A stretch of DNA of 64,000 nucleotides from Stenotrophomonas nematodicola (GCF_009467805.1 NZ_WIAY01000007.1:124001-188000), one strand, 5' to 3'. Shown: positions 11,131-21,510, counted from the first letter of the stretch. A program made the numbers and translations. The notes: generated by a model from the sequence alone, not told the origin.

Positions 11131-14100
11131 TCAACGATCCGGACGGTGGGCCGCGTTGGCTTCGCTCTGGCGCTCGACGAACTCCCTGGAGGGCTCATCC
11201 AGCTTGTCGCCCAGCATCCGGCGGACCACGATGAAGAACACCGGGATCATCAGAAGGCCTAGGAAGGTGGCAAACACCATGCCGCCGATCACGCCGGTAC
11301 CGATGGCGTGGCGGGCGTTGGCGCCTGCACCGGTGGAGATGGCCATCGGCACCACGCCCAGGATGAAGGCGAAGGAGGTCATCAGGATCGGGCGGAAGCG
11401 CAGGCGCGAGGCCTCGATGGTGGCCTCGCGCAGGGTCTTGCCCGCTGCACGCTGCTCCACCGCGAACTCCACGATCAGGATGGCGTTCTTGGCCGCCAGA
11501 CCGATCACGGTGATCAGGCCGATCTTGAAGTAAAGATCGTTGGGCAGGCCACGGGCCAGCGAGAACGCCAGCGCGCCGAGCACGCCCAACGGCACCACCA
11601 GCAGCACCGCCACCGGGATCGACCAGCTCTCATACAGCGCGGCCAGGCACAGGAACACCACCACGATGGACAGCACCAGCAGCAGGGTCGCCGCGTTGCC
11701 GGCCAGGATTTCCTGGTAGCTCATGCCCGACCAGTCGTAGCCGAAGCCCGCCGGCAGGTCGTCGCTGACGATCCGTTCCATCGCCTGCATCGCCTCACCC
11801 GAGCTGCGTCCGGGTGCCTGCGAACCGACGATGTTCACCGCCGAGTAGCCGTTGTAGCGGCTCAGCGACGGCGGAGCGGACATCCACTCGGACTTCACCA
11901 CGGTGCTCAACGGAATCATCGCCGGGGTGCCGTCTGCGTTGGTCTGCAGGCTGCTGGGCGTGTAGAAGCTGTTGAGCGACTCGGCACCGGTGCGATACGG
12001 GCCGTCGGCCTGCATGGTCACGCGCTTGATGCGGCCTTCGTAGAAGAAGTCGTTGACGTACACCGGGGCCAGCATCAGCTGGATGGTGCTGTACACGTCC
12101 GACACCGACAGGCCCATCGTCTGCGCCTGCACGCGGTCCACGTGCAACTGCAGCTGCGGGGCGTTTTCCAGGCCGTTGGGACGCACGCCGGTGAGCAGGT
12201 CGCTCTCCTGTGCCGCCTTGCCCAGCAGGATGTTGCGTGCCTGCGTCAGCTGCTCATAGCCCGCACCACCGCGATCCTGCAGCCACATGTCAAAGCCGCC
12301 GAACTGGCCCAGACCCTGCACGGTGGGCAGGTTGACCACGAAGATCTGTGCCTCCTTGATGCCGTAGAAGGCGCCGTTCATGTTCTGGATGAACTCGGGC
12401 ACGGTGACCTTGCGCTCGTCCCACGGCTTGAGGCGGATGAAGCCCATGCCGACGTTTTCGCCGGAACCGACGAAGCTGAAACCGGCCACCTGCAGCATGC
12501 CCTCGAACCCTTCCTGGTCCTTGAGCACGCCACGCATCTGCGCGAAGGCCTGGTTGGTCTGGGCCTTGGTCGAACCCGGCGGCAGCTGCACGATCGCCAG
12601 CGCGTAGCCCTGGTCTTCCTCGGGCAGGAAGCTGCCCGGCATGCGCGTGAACAGGAAGCCGCACAGCACGGTCAGAACCACGAACAGGATCATCCAGCGC
12701 GGCGCATGGCGTACCGCCGAGGTGATGTGGCCCACGTAGGTGCCACTGATCCGGTCGTAGTACTTGTTGAACGTGCGGTAGACGATGTTCGGCTTGTCGC
12801 TGTGGGTCGGCTTGAGGAAGGTCGCGCACAGGGCCGGGGTGAAGCCCAGCGCCAGGAACGCGGAGAAGCCCATCGCGATGGCGATGGTCAGCGCGAACTG
12901 CTTGTAGATCTCACCGGCCGCACCGCCCTGCAGGGCCGACGGAATGAACACCGCCGCCAGCACCACGGTGATGGCCACCACCGCGCCGGTGATCTGGGTC
13001 ATGGCCTTCTGGGTGGCGGCCTTGGGCGGCAGCTTCTCCTCGGTCATGATGCGCTCGACGTTCTCGATGACCACGATGGCGTCATCGACCACGATGCCGA
13101 TCGCCAGCACCATCGCAAACAGGGTCAGCTGGTTGATGGTGAAGCCGATGATGCTCATGCCCAGGAAGGTGCCGAGCAGGGCCACCGGAATGACCAGGGT
13201 CGGGATCAGCGTGGCACGGAAGTTCTGCAGGAAGATCAGCATCACCAGGAACACCAGTGCCACTGCTTCGATCAGGGTCTTGACCACTTCCTCGATCGAG
13301 ATCTTGACGAAGGTGGTGCTGTCGTACGGCGAGAACCAGCTCACGCCCGCCGGGAAGCTGGGGGACAGCTCATCCATCTTGGCGGTGACCGCGTTGGCCA
13401 CGTTCAGGGCATTGGCGCCAGGCAGCAGCTGGATCGCGAAAGCACCGGTCGGCTTGCCGTTGTACTGGGTATCAAAGCCGTAGTTGTTGGCGCCGAAGGC
13501 GATCCGGGCCACGTCCTTGAGCATCACCCGCGAACCGTCGGTATTGGCGCGCAGGATGATGTTCTCGAACTCGTCGGGCGAGCTGAAGCGGCCTTCGGCC
13601 GACACGGTGGCCGTGAAGTAGTGGCCTTCCGGCGACGGATCCGAGCCCAGCGAACCAGCCGCGAACTGCACGTTCTGGTCCTTGATCGCGGCCAGCACCT
13701 GGGTGGCCGACAGGCCATAGCCCTGCATCTTCTCCGGATTGAGCCAGATGTTCATGGCGTACTCGGAACCGAACTGCTGGGTGCTGCCGACGCCGGGAAT
13801 GCGCGAGATCTGGTCGAGCACACGCGAACCGACGATGTCGTTGAGCGCGTCACGGTCGATCGAGGCGCTGTCCGACTGCAGGGCGACCACCATCAGGAAG
13901 CCTGCGTTGGCCTTGGCCACCACCACGCCCTGCTGGGTCACTTCGGTGGGCAGGCGCGGGGTGGCCAGCGACACCTTGTTCTGCACCTGCACCTGGGCGA
14001 TGTCCGGATCGGTGCCGGTCTCGAAGGTCAGGGTGATCGAGGCACGGCCATTGGAGGCCGAGGACGAGCTGAAATACAGCAGGTGGTCGATACCGGTCAG

Positions 14101-14304
14101 CTGCTGCTCGATCACCTGGGTGACCGATTTTTCGGTGGTGTCGGCGCTGGCGCCGGGGTAGGTGGCGCTCACCGTCACCTGGGGCGGTGCGATGCTCGGG
14201 TAGGACTCCACGCCCAGACCGAGGATCGAGATCACGCCCGAGAGCGAGATCAGGATCGCGACCACCCAGGCGAATACCGGGTGTTCAATGAAAAATTTAG
14301 GCAT
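11131..14304 (-). CDS. RND efflux pump inner-membrane permease (HAE1/AcrB-MexB type)
   Basis: 1057 residues, standard for AcrB/MexB homologues. It is a trimeric proton/drug antiporter of the inner membrane that takes hydrophobic drugs from the periplasm. The proton-relay Asp pair is in GIVVDDAIVVIENVERIM (TM4, about residue 408) and the relay Lys in IGLAAKNAILIVEF (TM10). The periplasmic head follows the signature SYPSIAPPQVTVSATYPGA. Start MPKFFIEHPVFAWV is typical. It follows the membrane fusion gene after 15 bp. No outer-membrane channel gene is linked, so it probably recruits a TolC encoded elsewhere. Which of the Stenotrophomonas sme pumps it matches cannot be settled here. Confidence 0.93.
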   Translation of the reverse strand: MPKFFIEHPVFAWVVAILISLSGVISILGLGVESYPSIAPPQVTVSATYPGASADTTEKSVTQVIEQQLTGIDHLLYFSSSSASNGRASITLTFETGTDPDIAQVQVQNKVSLATPRLPTEVTQQGVVVAKANAGFLMVVALQSDSASIDRDALNDIVGSRVLDQISRIPGVGSTQQFGSEYAMNIWLNPEKMQGYGLSATQVLAAIKDQNVQFAAGSLGSDPSPEGHYFTATVSAEGRFSSPDEFENIILRANTDGSRVMLKDVARIAFGANNYGFDTQYNGKPTGAFAIQLLPGANALNVANAVTAKMDELSPSFPAGVSWFSPYDSTTFVKISIEEVVKTLIEAVALVFLVMLIFLQNFRATLIPTLVIPVALLGTFLGMSIIGFTINQLTLFAMVLAIGIVVDDAIVVIENVERIMTEEKLPPKAATQKAMTQITGAVVAITVVLAAVFIPSALQGGAAGEIYKQFALTIAIAMGFSAFLALGFTPALCATFLKPTHSDKPNIVYRTFNKYYDRISGTYVGHITSAVRHAPRWMILFVVLTVLCGFLFTRMPGSFLPEEDQGYALAIVQLPPGSTKAQTNQAFAQMRGVLKDQEGFEGMLQVAGFSFVGSGENVGMGFIRLKPWDERKVTVPEFIQNMNGAFYGIKEAQIFVVNLPTVQGLGQFGGFDMWLQDRGGAGYEQLTQARNILLGKAAQESDLLTGVRPNGLENAPQLQLHVDRVQAQTMGLSVSDVYSTIQLMLAPVYVNDFFYEGRIKRVTMQADGPYRTGAESLNSFYTPSSLQTNADGTPAMIPLSTVVKSEWMSAPPSLSRYNGYSAVNIVGSQAPGRSSGEAMQAMERIVSDDLPAGFGYDWSGMSYQEILAGNAATLLLVLSIVVVFLCLAALYESWSIPVAVLLVVPLGVLGALAFSLARGLPNDLYFKIGLITVIGLAAKNAILIVEFAVEQRAAGKTLREATIEASRLRFRPILMTSFAFILGVVPMAISTGAGANARHAIGTGVIGGMVFATFLGLLMIPVFFIVVRRMLGDKLDEPSREFVERQSEANAAHRPDR

Positions 14305-14319
14305 GACGGACGGTTCCCG

Positions 14320-15585
14320 TTATTGCTTGTTCGGTTCGGCGGCAGGGGCCGCGTCGGCCTTGTCGGCGGGCGCATCGGCCGGCGGGGCGGCAGCATCGGG
14401 CTTGGCCGCCGCCGGTGCGGCACCGGCAGCAGCCGGGGCTTGGCCATTGGCGTTGGCGCTGGCCGGATCCCACGGCTTGGCCGTGGCGGGCGCGCCTTCC
14501 TTGACCTTCTGCACGCCGGCAACGATCACCTTGTCACCGGCTTCCAGACCGCCGCTGACCAGCCAGTTGCCGCCCTGCTGGCCTTCGCTCTTGACGTTCT
14601 TGCGGGCGACCTTGCCGTCCTTGCCCACCACCAGCACGTAGCCGCCGGTGGTATCGCGCTGCAGGGCCTGCAGCGGCACCAGGAACGCGTTGTTGCGCTC
14701 GCCCAGGGTGGCCTGGAAGCTGACGAAGGCGCCCGGCAGCAGAATCTGCTGCGGGTTGGGCAGGACCGCGCGCAGCGACACCGCGCCGGTGGCCGGGTCG
14801 ACGGTGGTCGAGGAGAAGTCCAGCGTGCCCGGCTGGTCATAGACGGTGCCGTCGGCGAGCTTGACCTGCACGGTCGATTTGCCATCGCCGCTCAGGGCCA
14901 GCTGGCCCTTGGCCTGCGCCGCACGCATCTGGGTGAGCTCGTCCACGCTCATCGAGAAGTTCACATAGAGCGGGTCGAGCTGGTCCACGGTGGTCAGCAG
15001 GGTCACGTCGCCCTGGCCGACCAGCGCGCCTTCGGTGACCTGCTGCTTGCCGGCGCGGCCGCTGATCGGTGCGGTCACTTCGGCGTAGCCGAGGTTGATC
15101 TTCGCGCTGGTCAGGGCGGCCTGGGCCTGCTGTACGGCGGCGGCGGCGGTGCGTTCGGCCGCTTCGGCCGAGTCCAGGTCCGAGCGCGACACGAACTTCT
15201 GCGGGGCCAGCGAGCGGGCGCGGTTGGCGGCGGCTTTGGCGTTGGCGTACGTAGCCTGCGCCGAGGCCAGCTCGGCCTGCGAGGCGTTCAACGAGGCGCG
15301 CAGCGGAGCCGGGTCGATCAGGAACAGCACCTGGCCCTGCTTGACGTCGGCGCCTTCCTGGTAGACGCGCTTGAGCAGCACGCCGGGCACGCGGGCGCGG
15401 ACATCGGCGCTGCGGTACGGCGACAGGCGGCCGACCAGCTCACGCTGCAGCGGCAGCGTCTGCGGCTTGGCATCGATCACGCCCACTTCCGGCGGCGGGG
15501 GCATCTGCTGCTCTGGCTTCTTGCAGGCGGTCAGTGCGACAGCGACTGCGCACGTCAGGGCAAGGGTGCGGAGTGGGGCGATCAT
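14320..15585 (-). CDS. RND efflux periplasmic adaptor (membrane fusion) lipoprotein
   Basis: 421 residues. The signal peptide ends in the lipobox VALTAC (Cys21), so this is an inner-membrane-anchored lipoprotein of the AcrA/MexA family. The half-lipoyl motifs flank an alpha-hairpin (about residues 95-165, rich in Ala, Gln and Glu), followed by a beta-barrel (APISGRAGKQQVTEGALVGQGD). The C-terminus from about residue 370 is an unusual Ala/Pro/Asp-rich tail (APAAAGAAPAAAKPDAAAP). The ATG shares one base with the TetR stop codon (TGATG), with a GGAG ribosome binding site inside the upstream gene, so translation is coupled to the regulator. Confidence 0.93.
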   Translation of the reverse strand: MIAPLRTLALTCAVAVALTACKKPEQQMPPPPEVGVIDAKPQTLPLQRELVGRLSPYRSADVRARVPGVLLKRVYQEGADVKQGQVLFLIDPAPLRASLNASQAELASAQATYANAKAAANRARSLAPQKFVSRSDLDSAEAAERTAAAAVQQAQAALTSAKINLGYAEVTAPISGRAGKQQVTEGALVGQGDVTLLTTVDQLDPLYVNFSMSVDELTQMRAAQAKGQLALSGDGKSTVQVKLADGTVYDQPGTLDFSSTTVDPATGAVSLRAVLPNPQQILLPGAFVSFQATLGERNNAFLVPLQALQRDTTGGYVLVVGKDGKVARKNVKSEGQQGGNWLVSGGLEAGDKVIVAGVQKVKEGAPATAKPWDPASANANGQAPAAAGAAPAAAKPDAAAPPADAPADKADAAPAAEPNKQ

Positions 15586-16244
15586 CAGGAGAAACTCCGG
15601 TGTTGGTTTGAATACGGAGCCGTGGCGGTTTCCGGCACGGCGAACGCGCGCAGGAAGCTGTCGACGGAGAATTCTGCCCAGCGACGGCGCTCGGCGGCGT
15701 CGACGCGGTGGGGGGTATGGAAACGCTGCTTCTCGACGTCCAGGCCGGCGATCATGCTTAGTAGCAGTTCGGCCATGAAGTGCGGGTCGTCATGCCTGAG
15801 CTGGCCGAGGGCGCTGCGCGCCTGTATCCATTCAGCCACGTGAAGGTGCAGCGCCCCCGCACCATCGCGATACAGGGCCCCGGCCTCCTCCGGAAACCGG
15901 GCCGACTCGGCGGCGATCAGCCGGCGGGCCTGGGCCACGTGCGGCTGGTGGGTGTGCTCAAGGTAGTCGCTGGCGAACTGCAGCAGGCTGCCGCGCAGGT
16001 CGCCCTGGTCCAGGCTGTGCAGCCCGGCGGTGGCGCGGCTGACATGCCGTTGCATCACCCGGCGCAACAATTCCTGCTTGCTGCCATAGCGGCTGTAGAG
16101 GGTCTGCTTGGAGCAGCCCGCATGCTGGGCCACCGCGTCCATGCTGATCTGCATGCCCTGGGTGGCGAACAGGTCGCGCACGGCATCGAACACGCGCTGG
16201 TCGCGCGCATCCAGGGGGCTGGCGGCGGGGTGTGGGGGATTCAC
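15585..16244 (-). CDS. TetR-family transcriptional repressor of the adjacent efflux operon
   Basis: 219 residues. The N-terminal HTH (residues 17-64) contains the family pattern MDAVAQHAGCSKQTLYSRYGSK. The C-terminal ligand-binding domain is alpha-helical and not diagnostic. The start is GTG at 16244. The regulator is the first gene of the TetR-adaptor-pump operon, so it is likely autoregulated together with the pump. A symmetric TGGAC-N6-GTCCA site lies five bases upstream of the GTG. Loss of such repressors commonly raises drug resistance in related bacteria (family knowledge). Confidence 0.88.
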   Translation of the reverse strand: MNPPHPAASPLDARDQRVFDAVRDLFATQGMQISMDAVAQHAGCSKQTLYSRYGSKQELLRRVMQRHVSRATAGLHSLDQGDLRGSLLQFASDYLEHTHQPHVAQARRLIAAESARFPEEAGALYRDGAGALHLHVAEWIQARSALGQLRHDDPHFMAELLLSMIAGLDVEKQRFHTPHRVDAAERRRWAEFSVDSFLRAFAVPETATAPYSNQHRSFS

Positions 16245-16248
16245 GCGG

Positions 16249-16264
16249 TGGACTATACCGTCCA
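16249..16264. promoter_or_regulatory. Inverted repeat, candidate TetR operator
   Basis: TGGAC (16249-16253) and GTCCA (16260-16264) flank TATACC. On the minus strand the site contains TATAGT, a plausible -10 box located 8 nt before the GTG, so the regulator mRNA could be nearly leaderless. The -35 is poor. The operator assignment rests only on symmetry and position. Confidence 0.4.
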
Positions 16265-16464
16265 GTTCAGAATTGGAGAAGCCTTGTATTCGCGCGCGGT
16301 TGGATGCCGCACGTCAAGTTGCCACACATGTGGCCGATGCTGCGTTGCGTGGCGCTCCGCCGCGTGCCTCCGTACGCGTGCGGATCGACCGGCGCGATGT
16401 AAACGCCACCCAACCCGAATTGCCTTATTCCGTCCTGCAGCAAGGTATTTCTGTGCGGTAGGCC

Positions 16465-16470
16465 TACAAT
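16465..16470 (+). promoter_or_regulatory. Candidate -10 box of the glutamate dehydrogenase gene
   Basis: TACAAT lies 38 bp upstream of ATG 16508, within the 263-bp divergent region shared with the TetR gene. A convincing -35 was not found. The rest of that region (16265-16464) shows no gene or repeat that I can support. Confidence 0.35.
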
Positions 16471-16507
16471 TTCATTTTCCCAACTGAGCAACACGCACCG
16501 CTCTGCC

Positions 16508-19500
16508 ATGAAACCGCAAAAACCAGCAGCCAAGACCGTGAAAAACAAATCCAAACCAGCCGATACGCAGACTGTTTCGCCAGTGGGCTTCTCGCTGGAG
16601 CCGGTGTACACGGCCTTGCGCAAGCGCTACCCGTCGGCCGGGCAGGCCGAGGCAGTGGCTTTTGCCGCCGACTTCTACAAGCGCATGGAGGCGGACGAGT
16701 TCCCGCACCACACCGCTGAGGAGTGGGCCGCACTGGCAGCGGACACGCTGGAATTCGCCCGCGTCCGCAAGCCGGGCAAGGCCAACGTGCGCGTGTTCAA
16801 CCCGACCCTGAAGGCCAATGGCTGGGAGTCGGCGCACACCGTGCTGCAGATCGTCAATGACGACATGCCGTTCCTGGTCGACACGGTGACGATGTCGCTG
16901 GCCGAGCACGGCATCGGCGTGCATGTGCTGGGCCATCCGGTGATCCGCTTCGCCCGCGACAAGGCCGGCAAGCTCACCGCGGTCAGCGATGGCACCGCCG
17001 AGTCGGTGATGCTGCTGGAGATCGACCGCCAGCCGGCCGACGCCATGAGCGATGTCGAGCAGGCCATCATCAAGGCGCTGGACGAGGTGCGTGCCATCGT
17101 CCGCGACTGGGATGCCATGCGCACCAAGGCGCTGGCCCTGGCCGACGACCTGGGTACCCGCCAGCTGCCGGTCGACGCCGCCTCGCGCGCCGAAGCCCAG
17201 GAATTCCTGCGCTGGGCGGCCGAGAACCACTTCACCTTCTTCGGCTACCGCGAATACCGCGTCGAGAAGCAGGGCAAGGAAGAGGTCCTCGCACCGCTCA
17301 ACGATACCGGCCTGGGCCTGATGCGCGGCAAGGACAAGTCCGCCGCCCGTCCGGTCAAGACGCTGGCCGCGCAGGGCCTCAACGCCACCACCGGGCTGAA
17401 GGACGCGCTGATCCTGACCAAGACCAATGCCCGTTCGCGCGTGCATCGCTCCGGCTACATGGATTACATCGGCGTGCTGGAATTCGACGCCAAGGGCAAG
17501 ATCATCGGCGAACAGCGCTTCCTTGGCCTGTTCACCTCCAGCGCCTACAACCGCCGCCCGTGGGAAATCCCGCTGGTGCGCCAGCGCCATGAGTATGTGA
17601 TGACGCAGTCCGGCCTGGCGCCGGCCAGCCACAGCGGCAAGGCGCTGCGCCACATCCTGGAGACGCTGCCCCGCGAAGAACTGTTCCAGTCCAGCGAGGA
17701 CGAACTGTTCCGCACCGCGATGGGCGTGCTGGGCCTGCAGGAGCGCGTGCGCAGCCGCCTGTTCCTGCGCCGCGACAAGTACAGCCGTTTCATCTCCGCG
17801 CTGGTGTACCTGCCGCGCGAACGCTTCAACACCGACGTGCGCCTGCGCATCGAGGCGATGCTCAAGGACGCCCTGCAGGGCGAGTACGTGGACAGCTCGG
17901 TGGTCCTCGGTGAGTCGCCTCTGGCCCAGGTGCACCTGATCGTGCGTCCGAAGGCCGGCCAGACCCTGGAAGTGGACACCAGCGCGCTGGAGCAGAAGCT
18001 GGCCCAGGTGCTGCGCAACTGGCAGGACGACCTGCGCGAAGCGCTGGTGGCGCGCCACGGCGAAAGCGAAGGCCTGCGCATTGCCGCCCGCATCGGCAAG
18101 GCGCTGCCGGCCGGCTACATCGAAGACTCGAGCACCGAGATCGCCGCCAACGACGTCAGCCAGCTTGACGCGTTGACCGGCCCGGACGACCTGCGCCTGA
18201 GCCTGCAGGCCGTGCAGCGCGATGGCGGCGACGGGCTGCGCCTGAAGCTGTATCGCCAGCTGGACGACATTCCGCTGTCCGATGCGCTGCCGATGATGGA
18301 GAACATGGGCCTGCGCGTGATCGCCGAGCGTCCGTACCGTCTGACGGTCGACAACGCCCCGGTGTACGTGCAGGACTTCGAAGTGGAATCGGTGGCCGGT
18401 GCGATCGACGCATCTAGCGTCGATGCCGCTTTCGGTGAAACCTTCGCCCGCGTCTGGCACGGCGATGCCGAGAACGACGGCTTCAACCGCCTGGTGCTCG
18501 CCGCCGGCCTGCACTGGCGCCAGGTCGCCATGCTGCGTGGCTACTGCAAGTACCTGCTGCAGACCGGCGTGCCGTTCTCGCAGGCCTACGTGGAAGGCAC
18601 CTTCACCCGTTACCCGCTGCTGGCACGCCTGCTGGTGGAGCTGTTCGAAGCCCGCTTCGATCCGGCCACCGGCAACGAGAGCAAGGACGAAATCGCCGAG
18701 GGCCAGGCCCAGCTGCGCGCGCACCTGACCGTGCTGGCCGGCGGCGACGAGGCTACCCTGAAGGTGCTCAAGACCGTGGTCGACGCCCGCAAGGGCGACC
18801 GCAAGGTGCAGATGGATGCCGCGCGCGATGCGCTGCTCAAGCTGATGGACCGCGTGTCCAGCCTGGATGAAGACCGCATCCTGCGCAGCTTCATGGGCGT
18901 GATCGACGCGACCCTGCGCACCAGCTACTACCAGACCGATGCCGAAGGCCGTCCGGGTCACGTCATCAGCTTCAAGTTCGATTCGGCACTGGTGCCGGAC
19001 CTGCCCAAGCCGCGCCCGTACCGCGAGATCTTCGTGTACGGCCCGCGCGTGGAAGGTACCCACCTGCGCTTCGGCGCGGTTGCCCGTGGCGGCCTGCGCT
19101 GGTCGGACCGTCGCGAAGACTTCCGTACCGAAGTGCTGGGCCTGGTCAAGGCGCAGATGGTCAAGAACACCGTGATCGTGCCGGTCGGCGCGAAGGGCGG
19201 CTTCTTCGCCAAGATGCCGCCGGTGAACGGCGACCGCGATGCGGTCTTCGCCAACGGCGTGGCCTGCTACAAGCTGTTCATCCAGGGCCTGCTGGATATC
19301 ACCGACAACATCGTCAACAACAAGATCGTGCCGCCGGTGGACGTGGTCCGCCACGACATGGACGACCCGTATCTGGTGGTGGCGGCCGACAAGGGCACCG
19401 CGACGTTCTCCGACATCGCCAACGGCCTGGCCGTGGCGCACGGCTTCTGGATGGGCGATGCGTTCGCCTCCGGTGGTTCGGTGGGCTACGACCACAAGGG

Positions 19501-21484
19501 CATGGGCATCACCGCGCGTGGCGCATGGGAGTCGGTCAAGCGCCACTTCCGCGCGCTGGGCCGTGACAGCCAGAGCCAGGACTTCACCGCCGTCGGCGTC
19601 GGCGACATGTCCGGCGACGTGTTCGGCAACGGCATGCTGCTGTCGCGTCACATCCGCCTGGTCGCGGCATTCGATCACCGCCACATCTTCCTGGACCCGA
19701 ATCCGGATGCGGCCACGTCGTTCGTCGAGCGCGAGCGCATGTTCACCGTGCCGCGTTCCAGCTGGGCCGACTACGACGCCAAGCTGATCAGCAAGGGCGG
19801 CGGCGTCTTCCCGCGCACGCTGAAGTCGATCGAGATCACCCCGCAGGTGCGTGAGGTGCTGGGCCTGGACGAGAACGTCAAGGCACTGTCGCCCAACGAC
19901 CTGATGAGTGCCATCCTCAAGGCGCCGGTGGACCTGCTGTGGAACGGCGGCATCGGTACCTACGTCAAGGCGGCCAGCGAGCAGCACAGCGATGTCGGCG
20001 ACCGCGCCAACAACGCGCTGCGCGTCAACGGTGGCGAGCTGCGCTGCAAGGTGGTGGGCGAGGGCGGCAACCTGGGCATGACCCAGCTGGGCCGCATTGA
20101 AGCCGCCCAGGCCGGCGTGCTGCTCAACACCGACTTCATCGACAACTCGGCCGGTGTGGATACCTCCGACCACGAAGTCAACATCAAGATTCTGCTCAAC
20201 GATGTGGTGCGGGCCAAGAAGCTGACCGTTGAACAGCGCAACAAGCTGCTGGCGTCAATGACCGACGAAGTGGCCGCGCTGGTGCTCAACGACAACTACC
20301 GCCAGAACCAGGCCCTGAGCCTGATGGAGCGGATGGCGGTCAAGCGCCTGGGCTCCAAGCAGCACTTCATCCGCACGCTGGAGCAGCAGGGTCTGCTCGA
20401 TCGCCAGATCGAGTTCCTGCCGTCCGACGCGGAGCTGTCGGCACGCAAGGCGCGTGGCCAGGGTCTGACCCGTCCGGAGCTGTCGGTGCTGTTGTCCTAC
20501 TCCAAGCTGGTGGCGTTCGCCCAGCTGCTGGATTCGGACATTCCGGAAGATCCGTACCTGTCCAAGGAACTGCAGCGCTACTTCCCGACGCCGCTGCAGA
20601 AGAAGTATGCCGATGCGATGGAACGTCACCGCCTGAAGCGCGAGATCATCGCCACGGCCGTGACCAACCAGACCATCAACCGCATGGGCGCCACCTTCCT
20701 GATGCGCATGCAGGAAGACACCGGCCGCAGCATTGCCGAGGTTGCCAAGGCGTACACGATCAGCCGTGAAACGCTGGACGCGCGCGCCCTGTGGGCGCAG
20801 ATCGACGCCCTCGACGGCACTCTGCCGGAGTCGGTGCAGATCGATGCGCTGGAAGTCATCTGGAAGCTGCAGCGCTCGTTCGTGCGCTGGCTGCTGTCGC
20901 GCCCCGGCGCGATGCCGGGCATCACCGAGGCGGTGAACCGTTACCAGGCGGCGTTCAACGACATCCGCGTGGCCTCCGGCGTGCTGCCGGACTCCCAGCG
21001 CCCGGCCTACGAGGCGAGCGTGCAGGAGTGGAAGGAGAAGGGTCTGCCGCCGGCACTGGCACAGCAGCTGTCGGAGCTGCAGTTCCTGGAACCGGCGTTC
21101 GACATCATCGAACTGGCCCGCACCCGCAAGCTCAAGCCGGTGGACGTGTCCAAGATCCACTTCCGCCTGGGCGACGCCCTGCAGCTGCCGTGGCTGTTCG
21201 AGCAGATCGACGCGCTGGAGGTCAACGGCCGCTGGCACGCCGTGGCCCGTGGCGTGCTGCGCGACGAGCTGGCCGCCCATCACCGCAACCTGGCTGCCCA
21301 GGTGCTGTCGATGAAGGGCGGCAGCGCGGAGGCCAAGGTCGCCGCCTGGATCGGCCGTGACGACAGCAGCCTGCGCTTCACCCTGTCGATGCTGGCCGAA
21401 CTGGCCGAGCAGAAGACCCTGGACTACCCGACCGTGTCGGTCGCGGTGCAGCGCCTGGGTCAGCTGGCCGCGCACGGCGCGTAA
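16508..21484 (+). CDS. gdhB: NAD-specific glutamate dehydrogenase, large (GDH-180) class
   Basis: 1658 residues, the size of the 180-kDa NAD-GDH class rather than the common 450-residue enzymes. It deaminates glutamate to 2-oxoglutarate with NAD+, a catabolic role. The N-terminal 700 residues hold ACT-like regulatory regions. The catalytic core begins near residue 850 (RGGLRWSDRREDFRTEVLG) and includes the glutamate/catalytic Lys region QMVKNTVIVPVGAKGGFF and the nucleotide-binding stretch KVVGEGGNLGMTQLGRIE. The N-terminus is Lys/Pro-rich and probably disordered. The gene is monocistronic, with a terminator at 21511-21534. Confidence 0.93.
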   Translation: MKPQKPAAKTVKNKSKPADTQTVSPVGFSLEPVYTALRKRYPSAGQAEAVAFAADFYKRMEADEFPHHTAEEWAALAADTLEFARVRKPGKANVRVFNPTLKANGWESAHTVLQIVNDDMPFLVDTVTMSLAEHGIGVHVLGHPVIRFARDKAGKLTAVSDGTAESVMLLEIDRQPADAMSDVEQAIIKALDEVRAIVRDWDAMRTKALALADDLGTRQLPVDAASRAEAQEFLRWAAENHFTFFGYREYRVEKQGKEEVLAPLNDTGLGLMRGKDKSAARPVKTLAAQGLNATTGLKDALILTKTNARSRVHRSGYMDYIGVLEFDAKGKIIGEQRFLGLFTSSAYNRRPWEIPLVRQRHEYVMTQSGLAPASHSGKALRHILETLPREELFQSSEDELFRTAMGVLGLQERVRSRLFLRRDKYSRFISALVYLPRERFNTDVRLRIEAMLKDALQGEYVDSSVVLGESPLAQVHLIVRPKAGQTLEVDTSALEQKLAQVLRNWQDDLREALVARHGESEGLRIAARIGKALPAGYIEDSSTEIAANDVSQLDALTGPDDLRLSLQAVQRDGGDGLRLKLYRQLDDIPLSDALPMMENMGLRVIAERPYRLTVDNAPVYVQDFEVESVAGAIDASSVDAAFGETFARVWHGDAENDGFNRLVLAAGLHWRQVAMLRGYCKYLLQTGVPFSQAYVEGTFTRYPLLARLLVELFEARFDPATGNESKDEIAEGQAQLRAHLTVLAGGDEATLKVLKTVVDARKGDRKVQMDAARDALLKLMDRVSSLDEDRILRSFMGVIDATLRTSYYQTDAEGRPGHVISFKFDSALVPDLPKPRPYREIFVYGPRVEGTHLRFGAVARGGLRWSDRREDFRTEVLGLVKAQMVKNTVIVPVGAKGGFFAKMPPVNGDRDAVFANGVACYKLFIQGLLDITDNIVNNKIVPPVDVVRHDMDDPYLVVAADKGTATFSDIANGLAVAHGFWMGDAFASGGSVGYDHKGMGITARGAWESVKRHFRALGRDSQSQDFTAVGVGDMSGDVFGNGMLLSRHIRLVAAFDHRHIFLDPNPDAATSFVERERMFTVPRSSWADYDAKLISKGGGVFPRTLKSIEITPQVREVLGLDENVKALSPNDLMSAILKAPVDLLWNGGIGTYVKAASEQHSDVGDRANNALRVNGGELRCKVVGEGGNLGMTQLGRIEAAQAGVLLNTDFIDNSAGVDTSDHEVNIKILLNDVVRAKKLTVEQRNKLLASMTDEVAALVLNDNYRQNQALSLMERMAVKRLGSKQHFIRTLEQQGLLDRQIEFLPSDAELSARKARGQGLTRPELSVLLSYSKLVAFAQLLDSDIPEDPYLSKELQRYFPTPLQKKYADAMERHRLKREIIATAVTNQTINRMGATFLMRMQEDTGRSIAEVAKAYTISRETLDARALWAQIDALDGTLPESVQIDALEVIWKLQRSFVRWLLSRPGAMPGITEAVNRYQAAFNDIRVASGVLPDSQRPAYEASVQEWKEKGLPPALAQQLSELQFLEPAFDIIELARTRKLKPVDVSKIHFRLGDALQLPWLFEQIDALEVNGRWHAVARGVLRDELAAHHRNLAAQVLSMKGGSAEAKVAAWIGRDDSSLRFTLSMLAELAEQKTLDYPTVSVAVQRLGQLAAHGA

Positions 21485-21510
21485 CCCGCGCTGACGCGTG
21501 AGAACGAAAG

